From Camellia lanceoleosa (lineage: Eukaryota; Streptophyta; Magnoliopsida; Ericales; Theaceae), in the NCBI GenBank assembly GCA_025200525.1, contig CM045770.1, forward strand, positions 132,150,200 through 132,214,199: a DNA stretch of 64,000 nucleotides, in the 5' to 3' direction. The first letter of the stretch is position 1, and every line of letters starts with the position of its first letter. The notes below the pieces were generated by a model. The model was not told the DNA's origin and made no database searches. It saw only the letters and a program-made list of their open reading frames with translations. Both the position numbers and the translations under genes were made by a program. This document shows, one piece after another, positions 12,069 through 23,739 of the stretch.

Positions 12069-14143
12069 ATGGGGAAGTACCAGTTTAAGGTCAGTTCGCC
12101 CGGTGCAATGGCGGAATTCCATAGAGATTATAATATCCCGGACGACGTAGTTCTAGAGCTCGCCAAGAAGGGGGACACACCGTGGGGAGACTTAGACCGG
12201 TGCCCCTTCACGGTTGTTTCCATAGTAGAGGGCAGCGTCCACTTCCCGGTCCAGCCCTTGCTCTGCGAATTTTTGAGGCAAACAAGGCTTTGCCCGAGCC
12301 AAGTTTCCACCAACACATACAAGATAATAAATGGTGTCACCGAGCTGAACCGAAGGCTCGGTCTCAATCTCGGCCTCGCAGAAATTTTTCCCCAATACAG
12401 CCTTAGTAAAAATAAAGGTGGGTTTTGCTGGTACCTCAAAGTCAAGAAGGGCCGAGCAAAACTCGTCGAAGGCAACCCAGACAAAGAACCCAACGACGAC
12501 GACTTCCTCTGGGTGTTCGGTAATTATGAGGACACCGAGGCACCCATACCGGGGTGGTACATTAGGAAAGACTTTGGCCGCGCTGGTAAGTAGCCCGGAC
12601 GACCGCGCAATCTTCTTTCTGCATTTCAATATGATTTTGTTTAGCCGGACTAACACTTGGTCTCTTCTTGCAGATAAACATTTGGCAGCGGACTATCACC
12701 AAGCCAACCCCGAAGCAATCCGAGCTCTGCTCCGTCTCCCCGAGGAAGAGAGAGAAGCCTCAAAACTGCTCGGCTTCGAGCAAACATATCACTACCAGGC
12801 ACCGCGCAAAAGTCGCGTGACTGACTTTCTGCGCGCTCCATCTCCAGAGCCAGATCCAACTCTTCCACCGATCAGATTGGTTCCACTCACCGCCGAGCAA
12901 GAGATGGCGAAAATCCGAGCGATCAAGTCTATGATCACCGGAGACGGCGAAGCGTCGGGGAACTTCCTCCACCCCCGAACAAAGCGAAGGGCGAGCCGCC
13001 TGGCGAGAGAACAAGGGGCTGGCCGGCCAAAGAAAAGGGCAAGGAAAGACAAAACCGGTCAGAGTCTGGCCGATGAAGACTCCACCGAGCTACCATCGAA
13101 CGAGCTGGGCGACCAGGCCGAGCAACACAAGACCGGCAAATCCAAGGGCAAGGGCCCAGCCACCCCTCCGGTCTGGGCGCCCCAGTTCGTATATCAAGGC
13201 CGAGCAGTTTCCGCTGGAGACTCGGTCCAGGAGGACAAGAATCACTCACTTGGTTTCAACTTGACCAAGGGGTTGGCCTTGCCCGAGGACATGAAAAGAC
13301 ATGACGAGCTATCTGACCTCAAGGTCCTTCGCTCGGCAGCAGAGTCAATAGTGCTGGTAAGTAGAACACTCTTAGCTTCAAGTTTTTGTTCGGTTTTTTT
13401 GCACGGTTTCCGAACGCTAACAATCTTTCATTTGTTCGCAGGCCGCGCAGAAGAATTATCTGGCCCACGATCGCATGATCAAACTGCGGCAAAATCTGCG
13501 CGATGCCATCACGGAGAACAAGACCCAGAAAGCCGAGATAGAGAGACTCAGGGCCGAGCAAGACGCGATCGCGGCCGAGCGGGATGCATTGCAGCTGAAA
13601 GTCGACCGAGCTGATGCGGACAAGAAAGAGGCTGCGAAGAAGGCCAAAGCTCGGTATCTCGCCGAGCTCAGAAAGTTGCGTGATGCTAACAAGGCGGCCA
13701 TGGACACGGCGGTGGACGAGGCAGAAGACCGTGGATATAAGCAGGGGGAGAAAACTTACGAACGTCAAGTCCGAGCTACCAAGGACATCTTTTTCCAGTG
13801 CGGCTGGAAAGCCGCCGTGGAGAAAGTTGGCCTTGGTCAGGATTCTGACATGTTCATCAACCCGCCCCCTGCGTATATCCCGGTCTATTTGCAAGCATAT
13901 GCCAACGCCGCACAGAACCGATTAATTGCCGAGGCGAGGAAGGAGGCTGAGGAAGAAGCCGCCGCCGTGGAACAAACCGAGCAACCTCCACCCGAAGCAT
14001 CTCCAAATGCTGAAGATGAAGTGATTGATCGGGAGGTTCTCGTGGTGGAGGGCACTGACAATGAGGCCGAGGACATCCTGCCCGAGCAAACATCACCGAG
14101 CGCCGAGTTGACGGTGGAAGGAGCCGAGCAGAACCTTGACTGA
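12069..14143 (+). CDS. Antisense spliced gene of Tat element (putative gypsy-type transposon / Transposase_28-like protein)
   Basis: Three exons give one open frame of 633 residues: 12069-12585, 12674-13356 and 13442-14143. Both introns (88 and 85 nt) start GTAAGT and end CAG, and the phases fit exactly. Residues 1-172 hold the family's hallmark block (SIVEGSVHFPVQPLL, then CPSQVSTNTYKIINGV and LNRRLGLNLGL), seen in plant proteins called putative gypsy-type transposon. The middle is charged and rich in Lys/Arg (RPKKRARKDK, nuclear-localisation-like). The last 230 residues start with a Glu/Ala/Lys coiled coil, then FFQCGWKAAVEKVGL, and end in an acidic tail. It runs opposite to gag-pol, as in other Tat elements. 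No stop occurs although gag-pol is dead. An upstream in-frame ATG exists at 11994. The function of this family is unknown to me. Confidence 0.78.
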
Positions 14144-14410
14144 AGATTTCCTTTCTCTTTTTCTGTGTTATTTTCTTACTTTTGTTTTTGCTCCCTTTTT
14201 GCAATGTAACCGGGCAATGCCCCCCCGTTTGTACTGAATTTCTTTCTATCAATGAAATGTGAACTTTTTGCTCGTATATCTGTTATTTCTCTTCGGCTTG
14301 CATGTGTGTGAATTTCTTGCTTCAAACTTTACGAAACCGTGGTCAATTTGAACACTAAGCGATCGCCTTCAAGTAACCTTGCAGTTCCTTGCATTTCCAA
14401 AATGATATTT
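14144..14410 (+). terminator. 3' end of antisense gene (candidate polyadenylation region)
   Basis: After the stop comes a T-rich stretch and then tatcaatgaaatgtgaac near 14245-14262, a plausible plant near-upstream element (AATGAA). This is inference only. Confidence 0.35.
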
Positions 14411-14414
14411 TGTA

Positions 14415-14775
14415 CTTGGCCGAGTAAAGTCTGCTCGGCCTTGATCGGTTTGTAGGCACCAGCATTTTAATTCGGCCGAGAAAAAACCCGCTCGCCTTTC
14501 AAGTTGTTTAATGCGCCAATATTTCCTTCTGGCCGAGCAGAAGTCAGCTCGGCCTCATAACCATTGGGCAAGGCACCAATGTTGCCAACTCCACCGAGCA
14601 AAACCAGCTCGTTTTCCATATTGGAAAAGACACCAATATGCTGAATGGGCCGGGCAAAATCAGCTCGGCTCCTACATTGGGCAAATCACCAATGTTTCAG
14701 TTAGGTTGGTCATGCCGCCAACATTCCCACTGGGCGAGCAAAACCAGCTTAGCCCTAATGCGCATTGTTCCATAC
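14415..14775 (+). repeat. Tandem repeat, about 58 bp, between antisense gene and pol of element 1
   Basis: About six diverged units share ccgagcaaaaccagctcgg and ggcaccaatgtt-like parts. Unit starts fall near 14420, 14474, 14532, 14593, 14650 and 14735. The slot (downstream of pol, before the antisense gene) is the hypervariable 3' region of Tat elements. Open frames inside are a by-product of the repeat. Confidence 0.7.
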
Positions 14776-14999
14776 GCAACTGTTTGTGCGGTCTGCTCCC
14801 ATTCCGAGGAAAACAGTCCGGTCACATGTAGGCCGGTTCTTGCCCCTGGCATCCATAATTTGCCTTTTGTGTCTTGTGATATCATTGGATAAATGTAATA
14901 CAAAACAAGAAGAGACTGTTTTTTCATTATAAAAACATTGCCATCTCTTACATCAAATGCCAAAGGGCTAGGGGTCTGAAAACATAAGCAAATTACATT

Positions 15000-17900
15000 T
15001 CAAAAGTAAAAGACCTTAAGGTTTGCTGCATTCCACGGTCTGGGGACAGCCTTGCCATCTAAGTCTTCCAGATGGTATGCTTGCCCGCCAAGACCAACCA
15101 CCTTGTATGGTCCTTCCCAATTTGCACCGAGCTTGCCTTCGCCAGGGATCACTGTGTTGCCAAGCACCTTCCTGAGGACCCAATCCCCAATCTTGAATAG
15201 CCTTGGGTGCACTGCCTTGTTGTATTTTTTGGACAGTTCCTACTGATAGGCCGCTATGTGGATCAATGCGAGCTCTCGTCTTTCTTCAGCAAGGTCCAGC
15301 TCTAGTGCCACGGTCTCATTGTTCAAGTCTGGCTGGAAACTTTCTGAGCGGATGGTTGGCATGCCAATCTCTAATGGGATGACGGCCTCCATACCATAAG
15401 CCAAAGCGAACGGTGTTTCTCCGGTCTACCGTCTTGGCGTAGTGCGGTATGCCCATAGCACATTAGGAAGCTCTTCAACCCACTTTCCCTTTGCCTTCTC
15501 CAGCCGCTTCTTCAACCCATCCAGGATGGTCTTGTTTGAGGCCTCTGCTTGACCATTCGACTGAGGATAGGCTGGCGTTGAATTGTAGAACTCAATCTTC
15601 AACTCTTCGTAAAATCCGCGAAAGAGTTTCCCATCGAATTGAGTGCCATTATCTGAGATGAGCGCCCTAGGTATGCCGAAGCGAGTGATCACATTTTGCC
15701 ATACAAATTTCTTAACGTCCTTCTCCTTAATAGTTGCCAGTGGCTCGGCCTCCACCCATTTGGTGAAATAATCAGTGGCGGCGATGAAAAACTTGCGATT
15801 GCCCGGTGCGACTGGGAGGGGTCCAACAATATCCAACCCCCAGAGTGCGAACGGCCAAGGACTTGTGAGGGAGAGCAGCTCCCTTGCTGGTTGGTGGATC
15901 TGGTGAGCAAATTTCTGACATTTTTCACATCGGCGAACGTATTTTTGCACGTCAGCCTGCATGCATGGCCACCAATACCCCTGCGAAATTGCTCGGTAGG
16001 CTAGAGATCTACCCCCAGTATGGCTGCCGCAGATGCCTTCATGGAGCTCATAGAGGAAGGCTTCCACCTTAGAGGGGTGGACACACCTCAAATACGGCCC
16101 TGTAAAAGATTTCTTGTATAAGGCTCCGGAAGGTGAGAGCCAAAACCGCTCTGACTTTGCCCGGATCTTGTGGGCCGTCTTCTTTTCTTCTGGTAGAATT
16201 CGATCTTTCAAAAAGGCGACGATAGGGTCCATCCAGGAAGGTCCCAAGTCGGTGCAGAGTACCTCGGTTGCTTCTGGTTCTTCAATGCTTGGTCGGGGTA
16301 AAAATTCAATCATCAAGGGATTGGGGAAGGTTGTCTGAGTGGAAGCGAGACCGGCCAATTCATCGGCTGTACTGTTTCCTTCGTGGTTGATCTGTTCAAC
16401 TCTGACGGCATCAAACTTCTTGACTTCCGCTCGCACCAGCGCCTGATACTTGGCCATTCTTTCATCTTTGGCCTCATACTCCCTTGAGACTTGATTGACC
16501 ACCAGCTTAGAGTCACTGAACACCATAAGGGTTGTGACCTTCATTCTCAACGTGCTCCTTAGGCCGGCGAGGAGGGCTTCATACTCCGCCTCGTTGTTGG
16601 ATGTTGGGAAACCGAGTGTAATTGCTTGCTCAATAATCAGCCCATCTGGCGAAGTTAGCACAATTCCCAGCCCAGCCCCATGCCTATTGGACGCCCCATC
16701 GACGAACAACTTCCACATCTCGCCAAGAAACAGCTTCCAGCAATCAGACGGGTTCTGGGAGCTTCTCAATTCCAAGTCTCTGGTAGGCCCAATCTGGTCT
16801 CTTTCCACATTCTTGTTGGGTCCTTCTTTTAATGAATCGTCGGCCTTCGCTATTTCGGTCAAGCTTCGCCCTTCCCCCGCTTGTGAGCCAACATTTATCT
16901 CTGTCGCCAGAGCCATGGGTTGTGCCGAATCCGCATTAACCAAATCAACCGGACAGACTGGATGTGTTCCTGGGGCAAATTCCGCCACAAAATCTGCAAG
17001 GGCTTGGGCTTTGATTGCGGTGCGCGGTCGGAACTTAATGTCGTATTGACCCAATTCCATGGCCCATTTCAGAATTCTCCCAGTAAAGTCCGCTTTTCGA
17101 AGAGCACCTTGAGCGAGAACTCGGTCAACACCACTATTGTATGGGCATGAAAGTAGTGTGCCAGCTTTCTTGACGCCATCATGAGGGCCAACGCCAATTT
17201 TTCCAAGGGGAGATACCTCGTTTCAGCCGGGAGCAAAGTCTTGCTTACATAGAAGATGGGCAGGTGCTGAATGCCCTCAGCGCGGACTAGGACAGCGCTC
17301 ACCGCATGTTGAGAGATTGCCAAGTAGAGATATAATTCCTCGCCAGGCTGGGGTGTAACCAAAATAGGTGCCGAAGAGAGATACGCTTTCAAGTCCGCCA
17401 GAGCACGGTCGCACTCTTCATCCCAAAAGAACTTGGACTTCAAAGTTTTGAAGAAGGGCCTACAACGATCCAAAGACCGGCTGATAAATCTGTTCAGCGC
17501 GGCGGCCATCCCGGCAAGATGTTGCACGTCCTTCGTGGAGTTAGGGCGCTCCAACCCTTATATTGCCTTGATTTGCGATGGGTCGGCCTCAATTCCCCAG
17601 TTTGTGACAAGAAAACCTAGGAATTTCCTAGTGCCAACCCCAAAGGCGCACTTAGAGGCATTCAGGCGAAGCTTGTGGCGCTTGAGTATGGCAAACATTT
17701 CTGCAAGGTCGGAGAGGTGCTGGGACTTCTCCTTACTCTTCACCACCATATCGTCAATATAGGCTTCCATAGTTCGGCCTAAGAGAGGAGCAAACATCTT
17801 TGTCACCATTCGCTGAAAGGTTGCCCCAGCGTTCTTCAGTCCGAACGGCATGACCTTGTAGCAGTATAAGCCTCTGGGGGTGGTGAATGATGTAATCTCT

Positions 17901-19126
17901 CTGTCCGGCTTGTACATGGCTATTTGATGATAACCGCGATATGCATCCAAAAAGCTAAACCTCTGATGGCCAGCGGTTAGATCCACCAACTAGTCAATTC
18001 GAGGGAGAGAAAAGCTATCCTTTGGGCATGCGCGGTTGACAGTCTTGTAATCCACGCAGACTCGCCATTTGCCGTTCTTCTTAGGAACCACCACCGTGTT
18101 AGATATCCACCGAGGGTACTGCACCTCCTCTATCGCTCTGGCTTCCAGCAGATTCTTCACTTCCTCCGCCACTACTTCAGTATGGTGCAAAGCCAAACGG
18201 CGCGTCCTCTGTATGACTGGCCGTGCATTAGGAAAAACATTCAGCTGGTGACAAATGAAGCTTGGATCGACGCCAGGCATATCGTAAGGCGTCCACGCAA
18301 AAGCCTCAAAGTTGGAAACCAAGAAATCGACATAGTTCGACCGTTCGTCGCTCGACAAAGACGATCCCAGGAGGAAGAACTTGGTCGGATCGTTTTCGTC
18401 GATGCGCACTTCCACCAAATCTTCGACTGATTTTTCCTCAGCCTTCCTTTCCACGTCCTCAAGGACCTCCTTTCCCTCGGGCCCCTCGATCATCTGAACA
18501 AACCCTTTGGCCGCTCGGCTGCCATTTACCGCAACGAAGCACTGTTTGGCCATCACCTGGTCTCCCCAGACTTCCTCTATTTGCCCGTTGGGTGCCGAAA
18601 AGCGCATGACTTGATGGAAGGTTGAAGCAACCGCTTGCATGGCATGCAGCCAACCTCTGCCCAGAATCAAATTGTAAGTCGATGAAACTTTGAGCATCCA
18701 GAACTCTACTTGCTTCACAACCGACCCCGCCTTGACCGGCAAGATAATCTTTCCAATCGGCCATTCTGGTTGCGAGTTGAAGCCGACTAGAGGAGATGTT
18801 GCAGGAGCCAAATCCTTGTCCTCCAACTTCATTTGTTTGAATGCGTCATAGTACATTATCTCGACCGAACTCCCCTGGTCGATCAATATTCTCTTGATAT
18901 CGAAATCTTTGACGCGAAGGGTCACCACCAAAGCGTCATTGTGCGGCATCTGCACCCTTTCCAGGTCTTTGGTAGAGAACGAAAGGACGTCTTTCTCCTC
19001 GATTTTTCCTCTCTTTACCGCGGGCTGGACCGAGAGCACTTCCCTCATGTGCTCGGCCTTCTTGATCATCCCTCTCAGCTCGCAGACCCTTGCTGGTTCA
19101 ATGATGCCGTGGATGACGTTGATCAC
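15000..19126 (-). pseudogene. pol of element 1: PR-RT-RH-aRH-INT, broken
   Basis: On the minus strand: aspartic protease with LIDQGSS near 18880 (DQG in place of DTG/DSG, also seen in element 2) and a late ILGRGWL. Reverse transcriptase follows with [13 protein letters not shown] and YIDDMVV (17750-17761), then the first RNase H. An archaeal-type RNase H has all four acidic positions ([31 protein letters not shown]). Integrase has the zinc motif ending [17 protein letters not shown] and the Glu in [14 protein letters not shown] end (NWEGPYKVV) closes at 15000. Breaks: TAG 17990-17992, TAA 17558-17560, a frameshift near 17100, TAG 15426-15428 and TAG 15240-15242. The architecture is complete, but no full polyprotein can be made. 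Confidence 0.92.
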
Positions 19127-19145
19127 ACCTGCAAAGCGCCTCTAG

Positions 19146-20832
19146 GCGGCCATTCCGTTTAACTCGATGCATCCCGGGCGGGCCTTGACTCCCCATCAAT
19201 ATATTGGTCAAGATGCACTGACGCCACCAACTCCTCCAAATACTGTTTGAGCGGCAAGCAATCCTCTGTCCGGTGCCCTCGTTCTTCATGAAAGGTGCTT
19301 GATACTTTGAATTGATTGAAGCCCGGCTTACTTAGCTAGCGGACAAAAGGCTCCCCGCGGATCTCGCTCAAAATGCGGTAGATGGGAATTTTGAAGACCG
19401 TGGTAATCCCTGTCTGCGCCTTCAATTTTCTCTTGGCATCCTCTGCTGCGTCGCGGGGTGCATCAGCCCGGTCATTTCTGCGGCCTCTGTTTTTGTTATT
19501 TTGGCCGGTTCCTCGACGCTGATCTTTTGGTCGGTCACTAGGGCGGTTTTCCTCCTGCCCGACCGAGTGAACTTTCCTACTCTACCATCACCCCGGCGGA
19601 TTATCCTTCTCGGTCATAGAGGCGGCATCTTCTTCCACACGAATGTGTTCGTTGATCCGCTGCATCAAAGATTCCATGGTGGTCGGCTGATGCATCGTGA
19701 GCGAATCTCGCAGCCTATGTCCGACTGGAAGACCCCTCTTGTATTGAGTGATCGCCAAATTGGTAGGGCAGTCGAGAATTTCGTTGTAAGTTTCCCAGTA
19801 CATCGCATTGTATGCCTTCAGTGAACTCCCAGACTCCATCTTAACGCCCAGAAGATGGTCTACCTCCTTCGGCGTTCGAGTGTTAGTCTTGAATCTGGTG
19901 ACGAAAGCTTCCGCTAGTTGTTGCCACCCCTCGATACTCCCCTCCGGGAGCCTTTCGAACCACTTCAAGCCCAACTCTCCCAAGCTTGCTGGGAATATGA
20001 GGCACATCAAGGCATCGTTCCGACGGTGGCCAGCCATTACTTGCCGGTAATGGCTCACATGCATGTACGGATCCGTCTTGCCGTCGTACAAAGTAAATTT
20101 TGGCTGGTGGAATCCGGCAGGGAGTGGGGTGCCCTCAATCTCTGGGAACAACGGCGTGGATGTAAGCCTTGCCAGCTCTTTGTCCACCAGCGCTGGGGCT
20201 ATGTTTCTGGGTGCCGGCATCACCACTTCTTCACTGCAACGTACTGGGGCACTCAATCTCTGGAGCGCCGGCACCCTCTGAGCCTCCCGACGGCGCGCTC
20301 TCTCCTCCAGCACGTCCCTGAGATCTCTGGAACGGAATGAGGCAGAGTATCGCGACGTCAACGATGGGCGTGAGGGGCGATAGGTGCTGTCGCGAGTAAT
20401 GGATCTGCCCTCTCGCTGGTCGGAATCTCCAACCCCATAGTTCCTGGTGATGGAGATTGAATGAGTCCTCCTCTGGCGGCGACTACTAGAACGAGGGGAG
20501 GGGGTGCACTCACTGAGGTTACCCTCTCCAGCAACACCCGTCCCCCTCACTTGGCGCTTCAGAAGCTCCATCTCCGCCGCCATCCTACGAATGAGGGCTT
20601 CTTGGTCCTTGAGTTTGTGCTCCAGGCGCTTCTCACGGGACTCCCCCCGGCGCCGGCGGCCCTCTGGACTCTGTGAACAATCCGAACTCCTCCCACGCTT
20701 GTCGCGCGCTCCTCGCGTAGAGGTTTCTAGGCCCGCCATGGTTGGAACATTAGGGGGGCCTTCTCTCCTTCGCACGTACTCTGGAGTGACACCATCGACT
20801 ACGGACAATGGAACTTCGTCGTTGTTGGCCAT
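19146..20832 (-). pseudogene. gag of element 1, broken
   Basis: The frame starts at ATG 20832, 66 bp inside the LTR edge, and stays open for 414 codons to 19588. An Arg/Ser/Glu-rich basic first half is followed by the Retrotrans_gag core (DPYMHVSHYRQVM, CLIFPASLGELGLKWFERLP, GWQQLAEAFVTRF). Stops and a frame change near 19588 separate it from the C-terminal part. That part includes a stop near 19335 and a zinc-knuckle-like TFHEERGHRTEDC near 19265-19305. Confidence 0.88.
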
Positions 20833-20880
20833 GGAAATGGTCTAAGAAGCTCGAAGAACAAGAGTTGAATATTAAAGATT

Positions 20881-20896
20881 CCCACAGACGGCGCCA
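20881..20896 (-). other. Primer-binding site of element 1
   Basis: Minus strand TGGCGCCGTCTGTGGG lies two bases from the LTR. The first nine bases are complementary to the 3' end of plant tRNA-Asp. The rest does not extend that match. The same core occurs in elements 2 and 3. Confidence 0.65.
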
Positions 20897-20898
20897 AT

Positions 20899-21810
20899 TG
20901 TACGGGGGCAAAATATTCTTTGCTCTCCGTACGCCTTGAACGTCAAGCTTCTGGTGACGGCGTCTATCTCTGCAACACAAAAATGGTGAGATGCCCGGCG
21001 GTGGTGTGCCGGAAAGACCCTCCGACGATCAAGTCAGATTTCGGGAAGAAGATAATGAGGAGAGAGTGTTTGTGAGAGTGAGTTCGCATACCTCCAACAT
21101 TCGTCTCCTCCCCTATTTCTAGGCTGGCCATGCAGCCTCAAGGTAAATCTTGCGACTACCTCTCGCTGTCCTTCCACTGGGCCAGTGGCGATCTTGGCGC
21201 CTTCTCACCACCTTACGCTGCGTGTAAAGGTTTTGTCCTTTCACCAAAGCACACCTAACGGTATTAAGGCGTTCGTGGAGCAGTTGTCCTCTCCTTTACA
21301 CCATTGGCCCAGGTGGCACCCTTGACTGAGGTACCACGACCGGCCTATCACTTGACGGAAGACATCCATTACGCGTACTCAACCGGGCTACATTGCACCA
21401 AACTGTCCCTTGGGATCATGTGGTCTGACCACCTCGGACGAGCTACTCCTGACCGATTCATGTCGATCAATCGGTCGCGAGGCATGCCGGCCTCCAACCG
21501 TTCAATCATTCACCTCGGTCACACGGACACTGCCTTCCTCTTGGCGGTTAGGCGATATCTGCGGCACTAACCGCGTCTCAAGTGTAGCCCGAGCACCATC
21601 TAGCTCGGCACCATCATCTGCAGCCTTGAGTTCCGTTCATCTCGTGCGGTATGACCGGCAGCGCCGATTCTTTGCCGCCGATCGATTTCCTCGACCGTCG
21701 AGTCGATTCTTTCGAGCGTCGTCGTGAGGGTTAGCTCGGCGCCGTATACTCCGCCAAGTCTGCCGCCATCATTGCTCGGCCGTACAGTCCAATGCAAATC
21801 TCCCCTCACA
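20899..21810 (-). repeat. LTR of element 1 (5' LTR in element orientation)
   Basis: 912 bp with TG...CA ends, the partner of 9963-10880. The polymerase II promoter for gag-pol should lie here on the minus strand. I could not single out a convincing TATA box. Confidence 0.92.
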
Positions 21811-21815
21811 ATGGT

Positions 21816-22150
21816 AATAAAAAAAATGATAAAACATTGCAGGAAGAGCATTGTTGTTCAAATTTAAAAATTATATTCATTTTTCAAACTCAATAATATG
21901 TCAATCAATTAAGATATGTACGACAACATTTTATCTCATATTTTTTTAATCATTAAACTAATTATATTACTTACACACTATTAAATTTATAAAATAGATT
22001 TATATATCATTTTGCTTCCTGTAATCATTAGCAACTTGGGTGGCTGGTGTGGTCCCAAATTAATAAATAATAAATTAAAAAATAAATTAAAAAAATCTAC
22101 AAGGAATCCCCTATGTATTCTCGAGTCTTTTAGCCATAATTCTGGAGTTT
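21816..22150. other. Upstream region of acyltransferase copy 1
   Basis: AT-rich DNA collinear with 59183-59500. It contains tttatatatcatttt near 22000, also present before copy 2 (59376-59390), a possible TATA box about 240-265 bp upstream of the ATG once the insertions are discounted. Confidence 0.35.
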
Positions 22151-22153
22151 TTA

Positions 22154-22298
22154 GGGTGAGTTTGAGATGTTGTAAATAAATATATTTTTTTAATTTTTTA
22201 TAAAAAAATATTAAAAAAAATAAAGAGAATATATTAATTGATGTGACCTAAAAAAATATAAAAAAAATAGACTAAAATAGTATACGCAAAACAAAGCC
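22154..22298. mobile_element. Very short MITE, 145 bp, TSD TTA, in the promoter of copy 1
   Basis: The ends are GGGTGAGTTTGAGATG and, inverted, GGCTTTGTTTTGCGTAT, with TTA on both sides (22151-22153 and 22299-22301). It is absent from unit 2. It ends 114 bp before the ATG of the acyltransferase pseudogene. Confidence 0.7.
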
Positions 22299-22411
22299 TT
22301 AGCCTTTATTGCAACTAATGTTTTGAAGTGAGTTAAGTTGAAGTAGCAAGATAGAGCCAAGCAAGTAGCCAAGCTACCAAAAAAATATAGAGGCAAGCAA
22401 CCAACTAGCCC

Positions 22412-23739
22412 ATGGAGATTAAAGTTGAGGTAATTTCTAGAGAAACCATCAAGCCATCTTCTCCCACTCCCCATCACCTTAGAACCCACAAGCTCTCATC
22501 TAGAGACCAGCGCGCTACATTTCTTTACAGTTCAGTGGTTATCTTCTATGCCCCCAGTGCTATTCATGCTATCTCTGGTGGTGGTGGTGGTGGTGATGGT
22601 GATAAATACGATGACTTGTTCCATGACATATCCCAACGTCTAAAGGTTTCGCTATCTGAAACCCTCACTCACTTCTACCCACTTGCTGGAAGATTGAAAA
22701 ACAATCTCTCAGTCGATTGCAACGATGAGGGAATTGATTTTTTTGAAGCTCGTGTCATCAACTGTGGTGTCTCCGACATTCTTGAACGACCCAGTGTTCA
22801 AGGCATGGTCCCTTTGGCTCCACCTGAACCCACAGACTATAACAATGCCCCTCTGTTACGCGTTCAAGTCAACTTTTTCCATGTGGCGGAGTGGCTATTA
22901 CCGTGGAAGTTTCCCACAAGATCAGTGATGGAGCCTCCTATTCCTCATTTATCAAGGCTTGTTCTGAAATTGCTCTTGGATCCCCCAACACTGTAGTCCC
23001 AGATTTCACTGCTGTCTCCTCTCGCTTCCCCCCAATAGAGGACTTCCCAGTTACATCGTTAACATTCAGTGGAAAAGGCCCAAAGGTCGTTACAAAGAAG
23101 TTTGTGGTCGATGCCTCAAAAATCGCTGACCTCAAGTCCAAAACCGCCAGCGCTGGCGTGCCACAACCCACCCGTGTCGAGGCTGTCACAGCGCTCTTTT
23201 GGAAATGCGCACTGGTTGCATCCAGATCAAGATTTGGTGGGACTCGAAAGTCGTATGTGCTGAGGGGAGCGATAAACTTGCGGTCAAAGCTTGTACCACC
23301 TTTACCAAAACATAGTTTTGGAAATGTAGTAGGAATGTTCCAGATAATAATTGATAAAGATGACGATGACTACGAGAGTGAAGTAACAGACATGTCGGGG
23401 TTGGTGTGTAAGATGAGGAAAGGGGTTGAAGAGTCCGTCATGCAGAGCAATAATTTGTCGACCAAGGCAACACCGCAGGTGAAGAAGGAATATGAAATGG
23501 AGAAGTATTACCATACCAGTAGATTTTCTGTATACGAAGCGGATTTTGGATGGGGGAAGCCGACATGGTGGGGGTTTGTTGGTCAGGCTTCTATTAGGCC
23601 ACCTGGAATGGCAGTGATGGATACAAGAGATGGTGAGGGAGTAGAAATTTGGTTGACTCTAATTGAAGAGGACATGGCCATAGTTGAAGCTAACCAGGAG
23701 TTGCTGTATTATGCCTCACCAAACAGAGCTGCTCTCTAA
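22412..23739 (+). pseudogene. BAHD acyltransferase copy 1, one-base frameshift
   Basis: Nearly identical to the intact copy at 60029-61351. Codons from ATG 22412 are open until the T-run at 22874-22878, which has five Ts where copy 2 has six. After that the correct frame, with HKISD and DFGWG, continues to the TAA at 23737-23739. The first frame alone stops at 22996, before the catalytic HxxxD, so an uncorrected product would be a truncated, inactive N-lobe. Other changes are few (for example YPLAGR for YALAGR, KACSE for KAWSE). The break is a homopolymer deletion, so an assembly error is possible. An inserted 11.85-kb retroelement ends 600 bp upstream. Confidence 0.9.

Larger units (their letters stand above)
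9963..21810 (-). mobile_element. Ty3/gypsy LTR retrotransposon, Tat-type (element 1), TSD ATGGT
   Basis: A complete minus-strand element of 11,848 bp starts TGTACG and ends CTCACA. ATGGT flanks it at 9958-9962 and 21811-21815, and the unit 2 site near 59172 is empty. On the minus strand the order is LTR, primer-binding site, gag, protease, reverse transcriptase, RNase H, a second archaeal-type RNase H, integrase with GPY/F end, tandem repeats, then an opposite-strand gene and LTR. A second RNase H plus an antisense gene marks the Tat/Ogre/Retand lineage. Gag-pol is broken in many places, so it cannot move by itself. Confidence 0.93.

Noticed and set aside
14511..14892. Plus-strand frames after the antisense gene of element 1
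   Set aside because: They lie in the 58-bp tandem repeat and change frame along it.
18875..18885. DQG in the protease read as an inactivating change of DTG/DSG
   Set aside because: Element 2 has the same DQG, and by recall it is common in Tat-lineage proteases, so it is probably not damage.
22891..23739. A separate short acyltransferase gene starting after the frameshift
   Set aside because: The first codon is GTG inside the conserved coding sequence. Comparison with copy 2 shows it is the second part of one broken gene.
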